Positions 11,209 through 20,430 of a DNA stretch of 64,000 bases are shown one piece after another. Origin of the DNA: Sinonovacula constricta (taxonomy: Eukaryota; Mollusca; Bivalvia; Cardiida; Solecurtidae); contig CM017567.1 of assembly GCA_007844125.1 (NCBI GenBank), positions 46,345,778 to 46,409,777 of the forward strand, written 5' to 3'. A program made the translations under genes and the position numbers. How positions within the stretch are numbered: the first letter of the stretch is position 1; every line of letters begins with the position of its first letter. Below the pieces are notes generated by a model that searched no databases, was not told the origin of the DNA, and worked only from the letters and a program-made list of their open reading frames with translations.

Positions 11209-12579
11209 TCACTATGTAAACAAAGTTTATTTTTTTAATGTAAACTCAAAATGTCAAGATTGCTTTTATGTTGCAGATAAAGGTATTATCTCCTCTAATG
11301 ATTAATGCAAATGATTTCAAAAAAGATTTACTTTTCAGACATTTTACTGGTTCATTTGTACTGCCGCTTACTTCCCCTTTATTGGATCAGTTGCTCCTAT
11401 AATGGATCACGTGACACTGAAGGTCGGGGACCATCTCAAAACACACATTTATGACAGAAAACAGCTGATTTATTGTAACTGAACAAAACAATAGCAAATA
11501 TGAATGAACCAATGAATGACAGGCATTGGAAGTGATACAAAATGTTCCATTTCTGTAACCACATGGGGCAACGGTATGCCATTACAGCATTCCTTTAGCT
11601 GTTCAAATGGTTTATCATTTTATACAACATAACAATAAAAACACAATATGACTATAGGTAAACAACACACAAGAGATCAATATTAAATGGAATGATCAAG
11701 TATTTCATAGTTTCTGCTAAAATAGTCATCTGAACTGAATAACAAGACTAGTATCAAACTATGAACTATGATTTTCACAAAACAAAACAAGTGGACTAGA
11801 ATATACATGTACAGTTACTATATCTTTACAATGCTAATGCATATACAGTTACTATTTCTGCACAATGCTCATGCATTTGCCAGCTTTCATGTTGGATATT
11901 GAGTGTTGCAATTTAGAAAGTATGCTTTCCAATGACTGCTCAGGTTTAATTATATAGTTGCATGGTATGTGAACTCCACCACCACTTTCATTTTTGTTCC
12001 AGCCATGGATCAGTACTAGGAATAGGTTCTCCACATAGTTCAGAAAGAACAATTCTCCCATCATCCAAGACCATGTGAAAGATTGGAGCCATTTCCATGG
12101 GCACAGTATTGTATGTGCAAATCATATCCCGCAATATTACGTTTTGTGTATTGAAGCATAAAATGTGATCCGTTTCTGGTGACTACACAATGGTTAAAAT
12201 AAGTACTACTACAGAAATTGAACAGTGTGTTAAAAGGTTAGTTTAGTATTTACTGAAATCTATGATAACTTACCTTCCAAACATTTATAAACTTGGCATG
12301 AAATAATTTTGTTTAAACTCAGTTCTGTCGTCTACTCTCGATCAATGTTTTCAAAACGAGGCTGAACTCTTCAGCATTTGCATGTGTGTTGACAAAGCAT
12401 GCTGTGAAAATTTATAGCTCATCGTTTCGAAAGTAAACGACAGTCTATATATTCTCAAAGGTCTAGATATAGAAATATAGTTTTGAATTTTTATTCCAGT
12501 TACTCGTAAGAATGGCAGAAATCATATTTTAAGAATTTGATCCGTTACTGGGGAAAGTCCGGTACTGGCGACCAAACTG
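11188..12579. mobile_element. TA-flanked TIR element, probably non-autonomous Tc1/mariner-pogo type
   Basis: The left end TA|CAGTTGGTCGCCAGTAAC pairs with the right end GGTACTGGCGACCAAACTG|TA. An inner GTAACGGATC/GATCCGTTAC match is shifted by a short insert in the right end. TA on both sides is the expected target duplication. No transposase was recognised. An unidentified coding-looking stretch lies inside on the minus strand (12012-12146). Confidence 0.6.
12012..12146 (-). pseudogene. Unidentified protein fragment inside the TA-flanked element
   Basis: A minus-strand frame reads ICTYNTVPMEMAPIFHMVLD and continues to STDPWLEQK before a stop. The neighbouring frame (11852-12064) stays open beyond it, ending KAGKCMSIVQK, which suggests one coding stretch broken by a frameshift. 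The amino-acid mix looks like real protein, but I do not recognise it. It may be the remnant of the element's own gene or a captured host exon. Confidence 0.25.
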
Positions 12580-12693
12580 TACTTAAATGTACAATCCTAA
12601 GAAAGGGACACATGTCTTCATGAACAAGTATAACCGTCATATGTACATTAATGTTTACAAATTTAAAAAAAATACCTTGTTTGCATGGAAGTT

Positions 12694-13949
12694 CAGCATT
12701 GTTTTTTTCCTTCTTTAGCCGAGTCCGGTAAACGGACTCGTTCCCAATCGGTACCTGTCTTTCCCAATTTCGCGACCGGACCCTTCCCAATTCCGGGAAC
12801 GGACCCTTCCCATTGACGCCGAAGAAGCATTTTTCCTAATTTCATCAAAACCCACAAAAAAAGTAGAAAATATCAAAAACAAACAAAATTCCGTTCAATT
12901 CTTACTCATTTTCACTTATGCCGCTAGGATCGAAAAGTTATAGGTACGAACAAAATGTTAGAGACTGGTTTGCAATATCTATTGGCAAACCACGAGGTAT
13001 GAAAAAAGAAACATAAACCAGTCGATTCACAGAATGTGTGACGCGCTGTGGCAAAAACAATGACGCGATGGTATTTCCCCAGTTTGGGATACGCTGATTG
13101 GCTAACAGCGAGAAAATTCCTTTACCGTAAATCGCATTTTCTGTTGACGTAAAAAAAGGCATGGCTGCTACGAAATTTTAAAATGACAATCGTCCAAATT
13201 ATTAAGACTTTATGCAGGTAATAGCGTATTATGAAAGAGCAATGGATAACTTTTAAATACAAGCATTGTTTTTCAAAAAACCCAGTAGATTTTGAGTTAA
13301 ATCATGCACGTTAAGATGTTTAAAACCTTTAAATGGCACATTGTCTCGAATTTTGATCCCATGTTTTTTTTTCTGTTGCCGTTTTGGTCCTGTTTGAGGA
13401 TTTTTTCTAAGTGAGTAATCAATATTTTTAATGTTATAAACAGAAAGACTTAAGTTTAGATGGTTATATTAATAACAACACTGGTCACAACAGTCTGACA
13501 GAGTTTGGTATATGTTGCAATACTCATAGGACTTTGTCCTATATTCGTATTATTGAAAACCCAACATAAAATATGAGAAACAGTTGTTTATAAGGTAACA
13601 ATTATGATCAGATATACATGTAGTTTTCAACTTTTTCTTCATCAAAGTGATTTATTTTATTGCACCATCACTTTGCAGAAACATTATCATGTTTCAAATG
13701 AACATGCTGATAAAACTATTTTAAGACTTTTTTCACTTTATTCCTCTCAAGTCAATAAACTTACATACAAAGAATGCAAAACCATTCACATTTATGCAAA
13801 TATTGTAATATATTCACCTTGTACATGGAATTCCCAATTAGCCTAATTTTACGATGCGAAAATTCCCAATTTGGCACCTTTCACAATTCGAAAAATTCCC
13901 AATTTGATGGTACCGGACCCATTCCCAATGAGGCAAAAAAAAACCGCTG
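12694..13949. mobile_element. hAT-like TIR element with 5-bp target duplication
   Basis: The left end CAGCATTGTTTTTTTCCTTC pairs imperfectly with the reverse complement of the right end, CAGCGGTTTTTTTTTGCCTC. AAGTT flanks both sides (12689-12693 and 13950-13954). Subterminal regions carry many TTCCCAATT/GGTCCGGT words, also seen as ATTGGGAA in the element at 33603. No transposase was recognised, so it is probably non-autonomous. Confidence 0.5.
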
Positions 13950-13984
13950 AAGTTACAAACAAAAAATAAATACAAATAAATATT

Positions 13985-14690
13985 AAAGCACACCATTTAC
14001 CGAATTAGGACCCGTATGTAGAGAACATGTTAATCGCGGAACTTCCGAAATTCGGAACACCTCGCCATTTTTGCTGGCATATTCTCTAACGAGAATGGCT
14101 GTGGAGATCCGCTTGCAATGGCATATTTATAGCGTCACAATAACTGATCAATGATCCTTATCAATAATAACTAACCTTTGTTATTGATCAAAATTTTTTG
14201 TCTGTTTAAATGTTTCGTTATATTTATTGTAAAAACAAAGAAGAAAAAAGTCACATATAATTTTTTTTTGTACTGCGGTGGCATTTGATCTCTGGAGACC
14301 GATTACAGCAGACCAAGTCCATAACCACTGCGCTATTCCACAATTGTCATCTGTATGTGAGTAAAATAGATATTTTGAATAACGTGCCACTACAGACACT
14401 ATCAATCTGTTTTTATAGATAAAAATAGTATATTTTAAACGAATAACCAATCGTTTTCATAAGATTTATAAACATATTAATGAAAAGAACAACTTAACAT
14501 TATAATACTGCATACTTGCTATAGTTATGTATAAAAAGAATGTCATTTACCGAAATAGGACCCGTACGTTGGGAATGTGTCAATCTTGAAACTTTCGGAA
14601 TTTGGAACCCCTTGTCCATTTTCCCTCGATCATTCTCTAGCTAGAATGAGAACGTCCGAGGACATCTGCCTGCATGTGCAAATATTTTTC
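13985..14690. repeat. Diverged direct repeats about 555 bp apart
   Basis: 13990-14120 and 14545-14670 share, in order, CATTTACCGAA, TAGGACCCGTA, TTCGGAA, CCATTTT, TTCTCTA and AGAATG. They may be two relics of the same unidentified element. Between them lies a tRNA-like remnant on the minus strand. Confidence 0.5.
14268..14343 (-). other. tRNA-like remnant (SINE head)
   Basis: On the minus strand GGAATAGCGCAGTGGTTATG resembles a polymerase III A box, followed about 30 nt later by a decayed T-arm region (GAGATCAAATGCC). Too degenerate to be a functional tRNA gene. Confidence 0.35.
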
Positions 14691-14954
14691 AGCTTCCATA
14701 TATAGGCGGCGCACTCCAGTGCATCGCCTATAAGTGAATCATGTTTAATGAATTAAAAAAAAGTGTGTTATTTGGTCAGTTAGCCCTTCTCTTGCTGTGG
14801 AGATAAACCCTTCTGATAACGGCTATTACTGAAATATCTAAGGGTCGGGGGACTGTAATAACTTTTTCTTTTTTTTTCTTTTTTTAAAATAGTATCCATT
14901 TCATGATAAGTTTGTATAATTAAACATTTTTATAGAATAAAACTACTGAAAAAA

Positions 14955-15190
14955 GGGGGTACTGGTGGCATAGTGGTAGTCGCTGATTTATAACTACTCT
15001 GACTGCTTAGCCTCCCACTGTATGGGTTCGAATCTGGTTTGGGGCAAAGCACTTAATGTGGGGAGGTCTTCCAGCTGACTTGTGGTGCACTGGTGGTTCA
15101 ACCCAGACATTTGGGGTCTTCCTCCACCAAATAGCTGGACGTCGCTATAATGATAACAATTGGTAGCTGCGATGTATTTCCAAAAAAGGG
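14955..15190 (+). mobile_element. tRNA-derived SINE, family S1
   Basis: The A-box-like GGCATAGTGGTAGTCG is followed by the B box GGGTTCGAATC. A body with GGAGGTCTTCCAGCTGACTT, GGTGGTTCAACCC, GGGGTCTTCCTCCACCAA and AGCTGGACGTCGC comes next. The same body occurs at 27903-28115, so it is a dispersed family and not a tRNA gene. Confidence 0.7.
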
Positions 15191-15194
15191 GAAC

Positions 15195-15305
15195 AGCATT
15201 ACGCCTAACTCAGTGTCATTATAATGGACCGGCTGGTTCAGTCCCTGGGCACCTCATAAGTGCACCTGTGTTATAATGATAGAAATGTCGTTGCATAGTA
15301 TCGGC
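15195..15305 (+). mobile_element. SINE tail fragment, family S2
   Basis: ACAGCATTACGCCTAACTC, GGTTCAGTCCCTGGGCACCT and TATAATGATAGA match the 3' half of the SINE at 35320-35560 and the reversed copy at 18727-18950. The tRNA-related head is missing here. It abuts the decayed end of the piggyBac coding relic. Confidence 0.65.
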
Positions 15306-15979
15306 AAAAATGTCGCAAATCTCAATCCCTTCTATGTCCATCTTGACCCTTAGGTGGCAGATTGCAGGCAAAATGGCCTCGCTGGGGTCAGGCCTTTGTG
15401 TCATGTTTTGGAGGGATGAATATGGAGTAGTTCCAGTCAGTCTGCCAATGGGATCAGGGGTTCTTCCACCTCGAGCCTTGGTTATTGGTGCACCTGGTGC
15501 ATGCTACACTAGTTCACATACAAGTTTTGACCTAAACTTCTGGTTTGACCTCTTTGCAAGGGGGTCTCTACAGTGCAAATACAGCTAGTGCGAGTTCACA
15601 ACCAACAAGTTAAGAAGGTGAAAGAAAAACTTCCTCCACCACTTGACACATCTTCGAAGAGGCTGGTAATATTGTAGAATCTGGTCAGACAGATCTACTC
15701 CTCCCATGTTGTTACAGTTGTCTGTGTGACACATCTGTTTGGTAATGGGATTTTTATACTTGCCCTTCTGGTCAAGGAGGGCTAGCTTTGTCTTGTGGCA
15801 AAGAGATATGTGTGAACATATCGATCGTATCAGTCCTCCTTCTGAATTCTGCTGTGCCTCACTTGAGCTTCACTAGAGGGAAACTTTCTGTCTGCCCAAT
15901 TCACTCTGACTGTGCCACATATGCATCCTGGGTATTTAGTTCATCAGCAAGGTCTAGTCTGTTGTAATAGTCCAGAAAC

Positions 15980-17459
15980 CAGGGCTGTCATGGTATAATG
16001 GTATATTGCAATACTGGGTAAAATAAGTACAGTAATGCGATACACAATGAACATGCCATTGTTGTTTTATGATATTTTGTAAACTTTGGATGTTGCCACC
16101 ATTTGGTGCATTCAAAGTCAAAGATGCTTGGCGATAATTTGGCAGAAAATGTAGTCAAATGTCCAATACATGTTAGGGGAGTTCATTCAAAAACGTTTGG
16201 GAAATACAGCATGCTTGATTTGCACTTGCGGTATTCCTTTCAATCGGAATTTTAAACTAGGTTCGGACTTTTGATTTTTCATTTCAGGATTTATGAAAAA
16301 CAAATGTTGAATAGAAGCATGAATCTTATTGGATTTTAAATTTACTACAAGTAGTCACATTGTTATAGAATAGGTACTTGCTGAATACTTAGAACATTAT
16401 TATTACCTTTTGTTTGGCAATTTCATTGTACATGACCGTTGCAAATTCTAAGCAACATAGCCAAGCCAGGGTTTTCCCTTGGCTTCGCCGACTGGGGGTC
16501 ATTTAAAAAATTTGGGGGTCATTCTTAAAATAACAAGCAAACACTGATTTGCAGTACTTGGACCTGGTTCATTGCGCTTTGAGCTTGCAGACGAAAGAAA
16601 CTGCGTCAGTTTTGTTGCGACATTTTTTTTAACAGACTGGTTATTACTTTTGACGGGTTTTCCGGTAAAAAAACCCAAGAAACCTGTGATACAGTCTACA
16701 TGTTCGACTGTGTCTTCCGCTGAGCAGCAAAGACACGAAAATACGATCAACGCACCGTAAACCCGTCTACCTGGTGACTGGTTTGATTATTATGTAAACC
16801 CAACTAGCGAACAAAAACCGTCAACATTAGCGAACCAGTCTGGTTAAAAATGAAAGTAGAAGAACAGAAATTCGGACAATCAACAAATCGGAAAGCAAAC
16901 TGAAATGATGAAATATTTTCGTTCCACGCTAAGCTGCGTCCATATGGACGCATCGTATTTTATTTTGAGGGTCATTAACAGAAAAAATGCGACAATGACG
17001 CAGGATTTGTGCGTCAGGGAAAACCCTGCCAAGCGGATTGATTTTTCAAAAGAACACTGAATTAAATCACAAAAAGCCATTGTGATCAGTCACTTGTAGG
17101 TAAATGATGACAGATCAACAAAGAAAATTGTTGAAGGTGTGGTGTCGATGCCGACAATTTTATGAGCATGTAATGTTACAACCAGCCAAAATACATTTGT
17201 GAATTGTCAGCACCCGAATTCACTCGATGCGCGCATTACAGTGTCATGATTTTTTGCAGTTTGTTGATTGTTTTTACTATGCTACCTTCTAGTCCTATTA
17301 ATTTCTTGTTTCTGTGTTTACCTGTTATATTATAGCTTATAATGCCATGTCATATTACACTCGGGCATTTGTTGTTCATTCTGGTCATTGTAATTTAGTG
17401 AAAAGCTCCTTATAATAGTTAAATATGGCATATTGCAAAAGCATATCGTGACAGCCCTA
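15980..17459. mobile_element. hAT-type non-autonomous element, 8-bp target duplication
   Basis: The left end CAGGGCTGTCATGGTATAAT matches the reverse complement of the right end, TAGGGCTGTCACGATATGC. CCAGAAAC is repeated exactly on both sides (15972-15979 and 17460-17467), the 8-bp duplication typical of hAT. The target lies in the piggyBac relic's FLD|YYN region. About 0.9 kb is left once the nested element at 16467-17028 is removed. No hAT transposase was seen. Confidence 0.85.
16467..17028. mobile_element. hAT-like MITE nested in another hAT, 6-bp target duplication
   Basis: CAGGGTTTTCCCT at the left matches the reverse complement of AGGGAAAACCCTG at the right. CCAAGC flanks both ends exactly (16461-16466 and 17029-17034). 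The interior has GGGGGTCATT repeats near the left end and GAGGGTCATTA near the right. The 562-bp interior codes for nothing recognised. Confidence 0.75.
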
Positions 17460-17711
17460 CCAGAAACACAAGATAGCCTTTTCCTAGCATGCCAGCTCTA
17501 GCCAACAGCTGAGCTACAATCTTTGTTGTCTGGCAAGCATTTTCATCACTGTCAATGGTTTAGGATTATGTGAAAAGTAACACAGTACCCTGAGCTGCTC
17601 TCAAACTTTATGCCCACTTTAGGCCGCTATTCCACGTTTCAGTATCCGGATCAGGATGCGTATCAGTATCTGAATGTGGAAGATTTTAATGCAGACACTC
17701 TATTATTAAGA

Positions 17712-17945
17712 ATTTAAGGAGGCCCAATTTCCATTTGAGGCGGTCAAATCGGCCGCCTTAAATTTGGAAAAAGAAATGAAAATGGTCAAGAGCAAGCCCC
17801 TGGACCCCCATAGCAGCGCTTCTCGCCTTCAGCACTCGCCTCCTCAAAAGTTAATTGAGCCTGCTCAAAATCTTTTTCCAAATTTAAGGCGGCCCAATTT
17901 CCATTTGAGGCGGTCAAATCGGCCGCCGGCCGCCTCCTAATGACA
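17712..17945. repeat. Foldback/direct-repeat insert within the Harbinger element
   Basis: GGCCCAATTTCCATTTGAGG followed by CGGTCAAATCGGCCGCC occurs near 17723 and again near 17893. TTAAGGAGGCC at the left is partly inverted as GGCCGCCTCCTAA at the right, and CCGCCTTAAATTTGG is inverted as CCAAATTTAAGGCGG. It is probably a separate nested miniature element. Confidence 0.6.
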
Positions 17946-18002
17946 ACCCTGCGTATACGTACAGAATATCTTTATTTTGTGAAGGTATGTTGAAGAGAAA
18001 AC

Positions 18003-18155
18003 ATGTCAGATGAGGAAGAATATCAACATTTTTTATTAATTGGGGCTGCTCTGGTTCGTGCCAGAAAAGTTCGCTCCAAAAGAAGACACAGGTGGTGGGA
18101 ACGGGCCATTATAACACGCTGCAAAATATACAGGACCTACCACCATCTCGTTCAA
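18003..18155 (+). pseudogene. N-terminal fragment of a Harbinger-type (ALP1/HARBI1-like) transposase
   Basis: The frame from ATG 18003 begins MSDEEEYQHFLLIGAALVRA and runs through KRRHRWWERAIITR to YRTYHHLVQD. This is the acidic start, arginine-rich segment and tryptophan motif usual at the N-terminus of PIF/Harbinger transposases. Homology stops near 18155, where the frame runs into opposite-strand MADF coding sequence (open to 18272). The DDE catalytic domain is deleted. Confidence 0.65.
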
Positions 18156-18158
18156 GAT

Positions 18159-18383
18159 TCAAATATTCCCAGTTACATCTGCATCCCTGTATGTGGTACT
18201 TCTTTGGTCATAGAGTACTGGGTACTCCCTGACCATTTCAATGATTTTTTCTGTAGTTTCTGTGGATGTTAGCTTGCCCTTCATATTGCTAAATGTCGTC
18301 CGTATGTCATCCCCATACGGATTAAATGGCTCACTGAGCAATTCTTTACGCACGCAGTTTACGGACGACAAGAATAGCCCCAA
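18159..18383 (-). pseudogene. MADF-domain protein fragment of the Harbinger element
   Basis: The minus frame includes MKGKLTSTETTEKIIEMVRE followed by YPVLYDQRSTTYRD, the beginning of a MADF (Myb/SANT-like) domain. Autonomous PIF/Harbinger elements commonly carry such a second gene, needed with the transposase for transposition. Only the N-terminal part remains. It faces the transposase fragment at 18003, consistent with one internal deletion that removed both C-terminal halves. Confidence 0.65.
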
Positions 18384-18726
18384 CGTTACTTAACTTGTTC
18401 CATTTTTTTTATCCGGATACGCAATGCGGATACTAATACTGATCCGGAGACGTGGAATAGGGGCCTTATTCCACTTTGCAGGATTGTACACTGAATTTCA
18501 ATCTCCCTTTGAAGGGATAGGTGACCTCATCTACAGAAATGTCCTGCTCCGGCACTTACTTGCTGAAGTTTTCTTTTCAACATATTGATGAAGGTTCTTA
18601 ATTTATAGAGATGGTCATCATTTAAAGCTTCATTATTCACCAGGTGAAAGTTACGCAGTGTTAACAAGAATCTGGATTTGCCAGCATTTTTGCTGATAAT
18701 GTGCAGTGACATTTCTAGCATAGCAC

Positions 18727-18950
18727 AGGGGCACTTATGAGGTGCCCAGGGACTGAACCCGCCGGTCCCTTATACTGGCACGGACGAGTCTGGCATAATG
18801 TTGTCCCCTTAGCCCCGAGCGTTAGGAGGGAAGCCACTACTACCAATTTTATAGTCTATGGTTTGACCCGGCCGGGGTTTGAACCTTCGATCCGAAAGCC
18901 GATATGCTCTACTGAACTATTGTGATCTGGTTTTCTATTGATTCGCCTGG
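18727..18950 (-). mobile_element. SINE, family S2, reverse orientation
   Basis: Reading the minus strand, a tRNA-like B box (GGTTCAAACCCCGGCCGGG) is followed by a module ending TTGGTAGTAGTGGCTTCCC, then CTAACGCTCGGGGCTAAGGG, and the tail CAGTCCCTGGGCACCTCATA. It matches the plus-strand copy at 35320-35560. It interrupts the piggyBac relic between the INRKPD region and the LRNFHLVNNE region. Confidence 0.75.
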
Positions 18951-19424
18951 TCAGAACAAGTGATATGAAAACCTTCAAATCATCAAGAGCGACTGGTAGC
19001 CAATTTTTCTGTCAATAAAGCTGTGACAGTCTCAAGATTTTAATCTTCTCTCGGCTTAATTGATTGGTGTTGTCTACTGTAACATTTTACATTTCACCAT
19101 CAAATAGTAAGCTATAAAAGTCTTATGGTGTTGGATTGTCAGACAAATTTGCTTTTAATCCTGGATTGCCGACAAATGGAGCAAGAGTTGGAGGGTTGTC
19201 TTGAAGTGACCAGTTTTTCTCCAGGTCAAAAGGCAATTCATTGGTTGCATTCTGACTGATCCATAGGAATTTCTTGAAGAATCAAGTTCCCAAATGTAAT
19301 ATCCTCTACATCAAACCCATCAAACGGCTTGTGAAAAGATGTATCGCTTGTTTTTGCATGCAAAGTGAAGTCAAAATTTGTCATCACTCGTGGCTGCCAT
19401 TTTTAAACTACTACCACTGAAATT

Positions 19425-19615
19425 GGAAGCGCAATCGGTAGAGCGTCGGCTCCAGGTATGGGAGGCCCTGGGTTCGATCCCGGCCGGGCCGCGACATACC
19501 AAAGTCTTTAAAAATGGTAGATGAAGGCAGCACTATATCTGCTTCAAGTGGACACTGTCTCCAGATAACTGAAATACTGTTGGTGGGACAATAAACCCAA
19601 TAAAACAAAAACTAC
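19425..19615 (+). mobile_element. SINE, family S3, nearly complete head
   Basis: The A box AGCGCAATCGGTAGAGCGTC and B box GGGTTCGATCCCGGCC are followed by ACATACCAAAGTCTTTAAA. The tail has CTGCTTCAAGTGGACAC and AGATAACTGAAATACTGTTG, ending in ACCCAATAAAACAAA. The mid-section present in the copy at 63105-63390 is missing here. Confidence 0.8.
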
Positions 19616-19664
19616 TAGTAAACTTCTAAACAGTGCATGGTTGACATTAATAAATCAATCTACG

Positions 19665-19807
19665 ACACCAGACCTTGTAGCGCAATGGGGAGAGCATTAG
19701 CTCTAGGTATGAGAGGCTCCGGGTTCTATCCCTGGCGGCGACATAACAAAGCCGTTTAAAATGATAGTGGTATAGCTCCCTTACTAAAGCCCAAGCAAAT
19801 ATAAGGG
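19665..19807 (+). mobile_element. SINE, family S3, truncated
   Basis: The head TTGTAGCGCAATGGGGAGAG, B box GGGTTCTATCCC (decayed) and body GGTATAGCTCCCTTACTAAA match the copies at 61985 and 63105. It ends where the TIR element at 19810 begins, so that insertion probably cut it. Confidence 0.7.
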
Positions 19808-20430
19808 TAGCGTAAAACCCCTAAGTCTTCGGCCACCGTCAATTTTTTTTTTTAACCAAATATTTAAATGACCACTAAAGTTTTCAGCCACTAAAATTCG
19901 GCATTTTTTTCTGTGACCCTAAGTTTTCGGCCACCATTTTCAACCATTAATTGACTGTTTTTTTTTTTTAGTTTATTAACCTGTGCAGTCGCTTACACTA
20001 GTTAATTGGTTAATCCTCTCGACATGTTTTCACACGTTGTGTCAGCCATTTGTAAACATGCGCAACTGATTGACTGCTTTATTGGTCACGTGTCTTGGCA
20101 ATCTGCCAGCGACGTCACTGAGTTAAATGGCGGTGCGGTCGTGTGTTTGTTATGCAGGACACAAAGGAAAAGAGATTAGGGAGTTGTCATTATTAACACT
20201 TTCGAGTCCGCAGTTTTATCAAGTTGGGAATATTTGATCTCGCCAACGCGTAAGACTAAATCAACCGGCATTCTATCAACATGAAATAAAAAAAAAAAAA
20301 TCATAAACCACATGTATACCGTACCAATTTTCAGATAGTTGGCATCGCGAACAAACCCTAAGTTTTCGGCCACGTTTTTCATAATTATTTTTTTGTAACC
20401 CCAATTTTTCGACCAATAAAAAAATAATTA

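Larger units (their letters stand above)
17622..18465. mobile_element. PIF/Harbinger deletion derivative
   Basis: The left end GGCCGCTATTCCACGTTTC matches the reverse complement of the right end, GGCCCCTATTCCACGTCTC, with further subterminal TATCCGGATCAG words. TTA flanks both ends (17619-17621 and 18466-18468), the Harbinger target duplication. Inside are the start of a Harbinger-type transposase (+) and the start of a MADF-domain protein (-) pointing at each other. A foldback at about 17712-17945 sits inside. Confidence 0.85.
15310..19400 (-). pseudogene. piggyBac (PGBD-like) transposase relic, split by four insertions
   Basis: Minus-strand fragments follow the order of a piggyBac transposase. 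About 19400-18960 holds the N-terminal part (PPTLAPFVGNPGLKANLSDN, then DDLKVFISLVLTRRINRKPD). 18726-18466 holds LRNFHLVNNEALNDDHLYKL and the first catalytic motif SVDEVTYPFKGRLKF. 17621-17460 holds VGIKFESSSGY and GKGYLVFL. About 15979-15310 starts DYYNRLDLADEL and contains NNMGGVDLSDQ and VKWWRKFFFHLL. Stops and frameshifts are scattered, so it is dead. It is interrupted by a SINE (18727-18950), a Harbinger element (17622-18465), a hAT element (15980-17459) and, inside that one, a second hAT-like element (16467-17028). No terminal repeats of the piggyBac itself were located. Confidence 0.85.

Noticed and set aside
18737..18925. 62-codon plus frame with proline and glycine
   Set aside because: It is the reverse strand of a SINE copy; similar frames appear at 35312 and 15310 in relatives.
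19425..19500. tRNA-like A and B boxes (also 35340, 61165, 63300)
   Set aside because: They lie in SINE heads with shared bodies and tails, lack proper acceptor stems, and recur many times.
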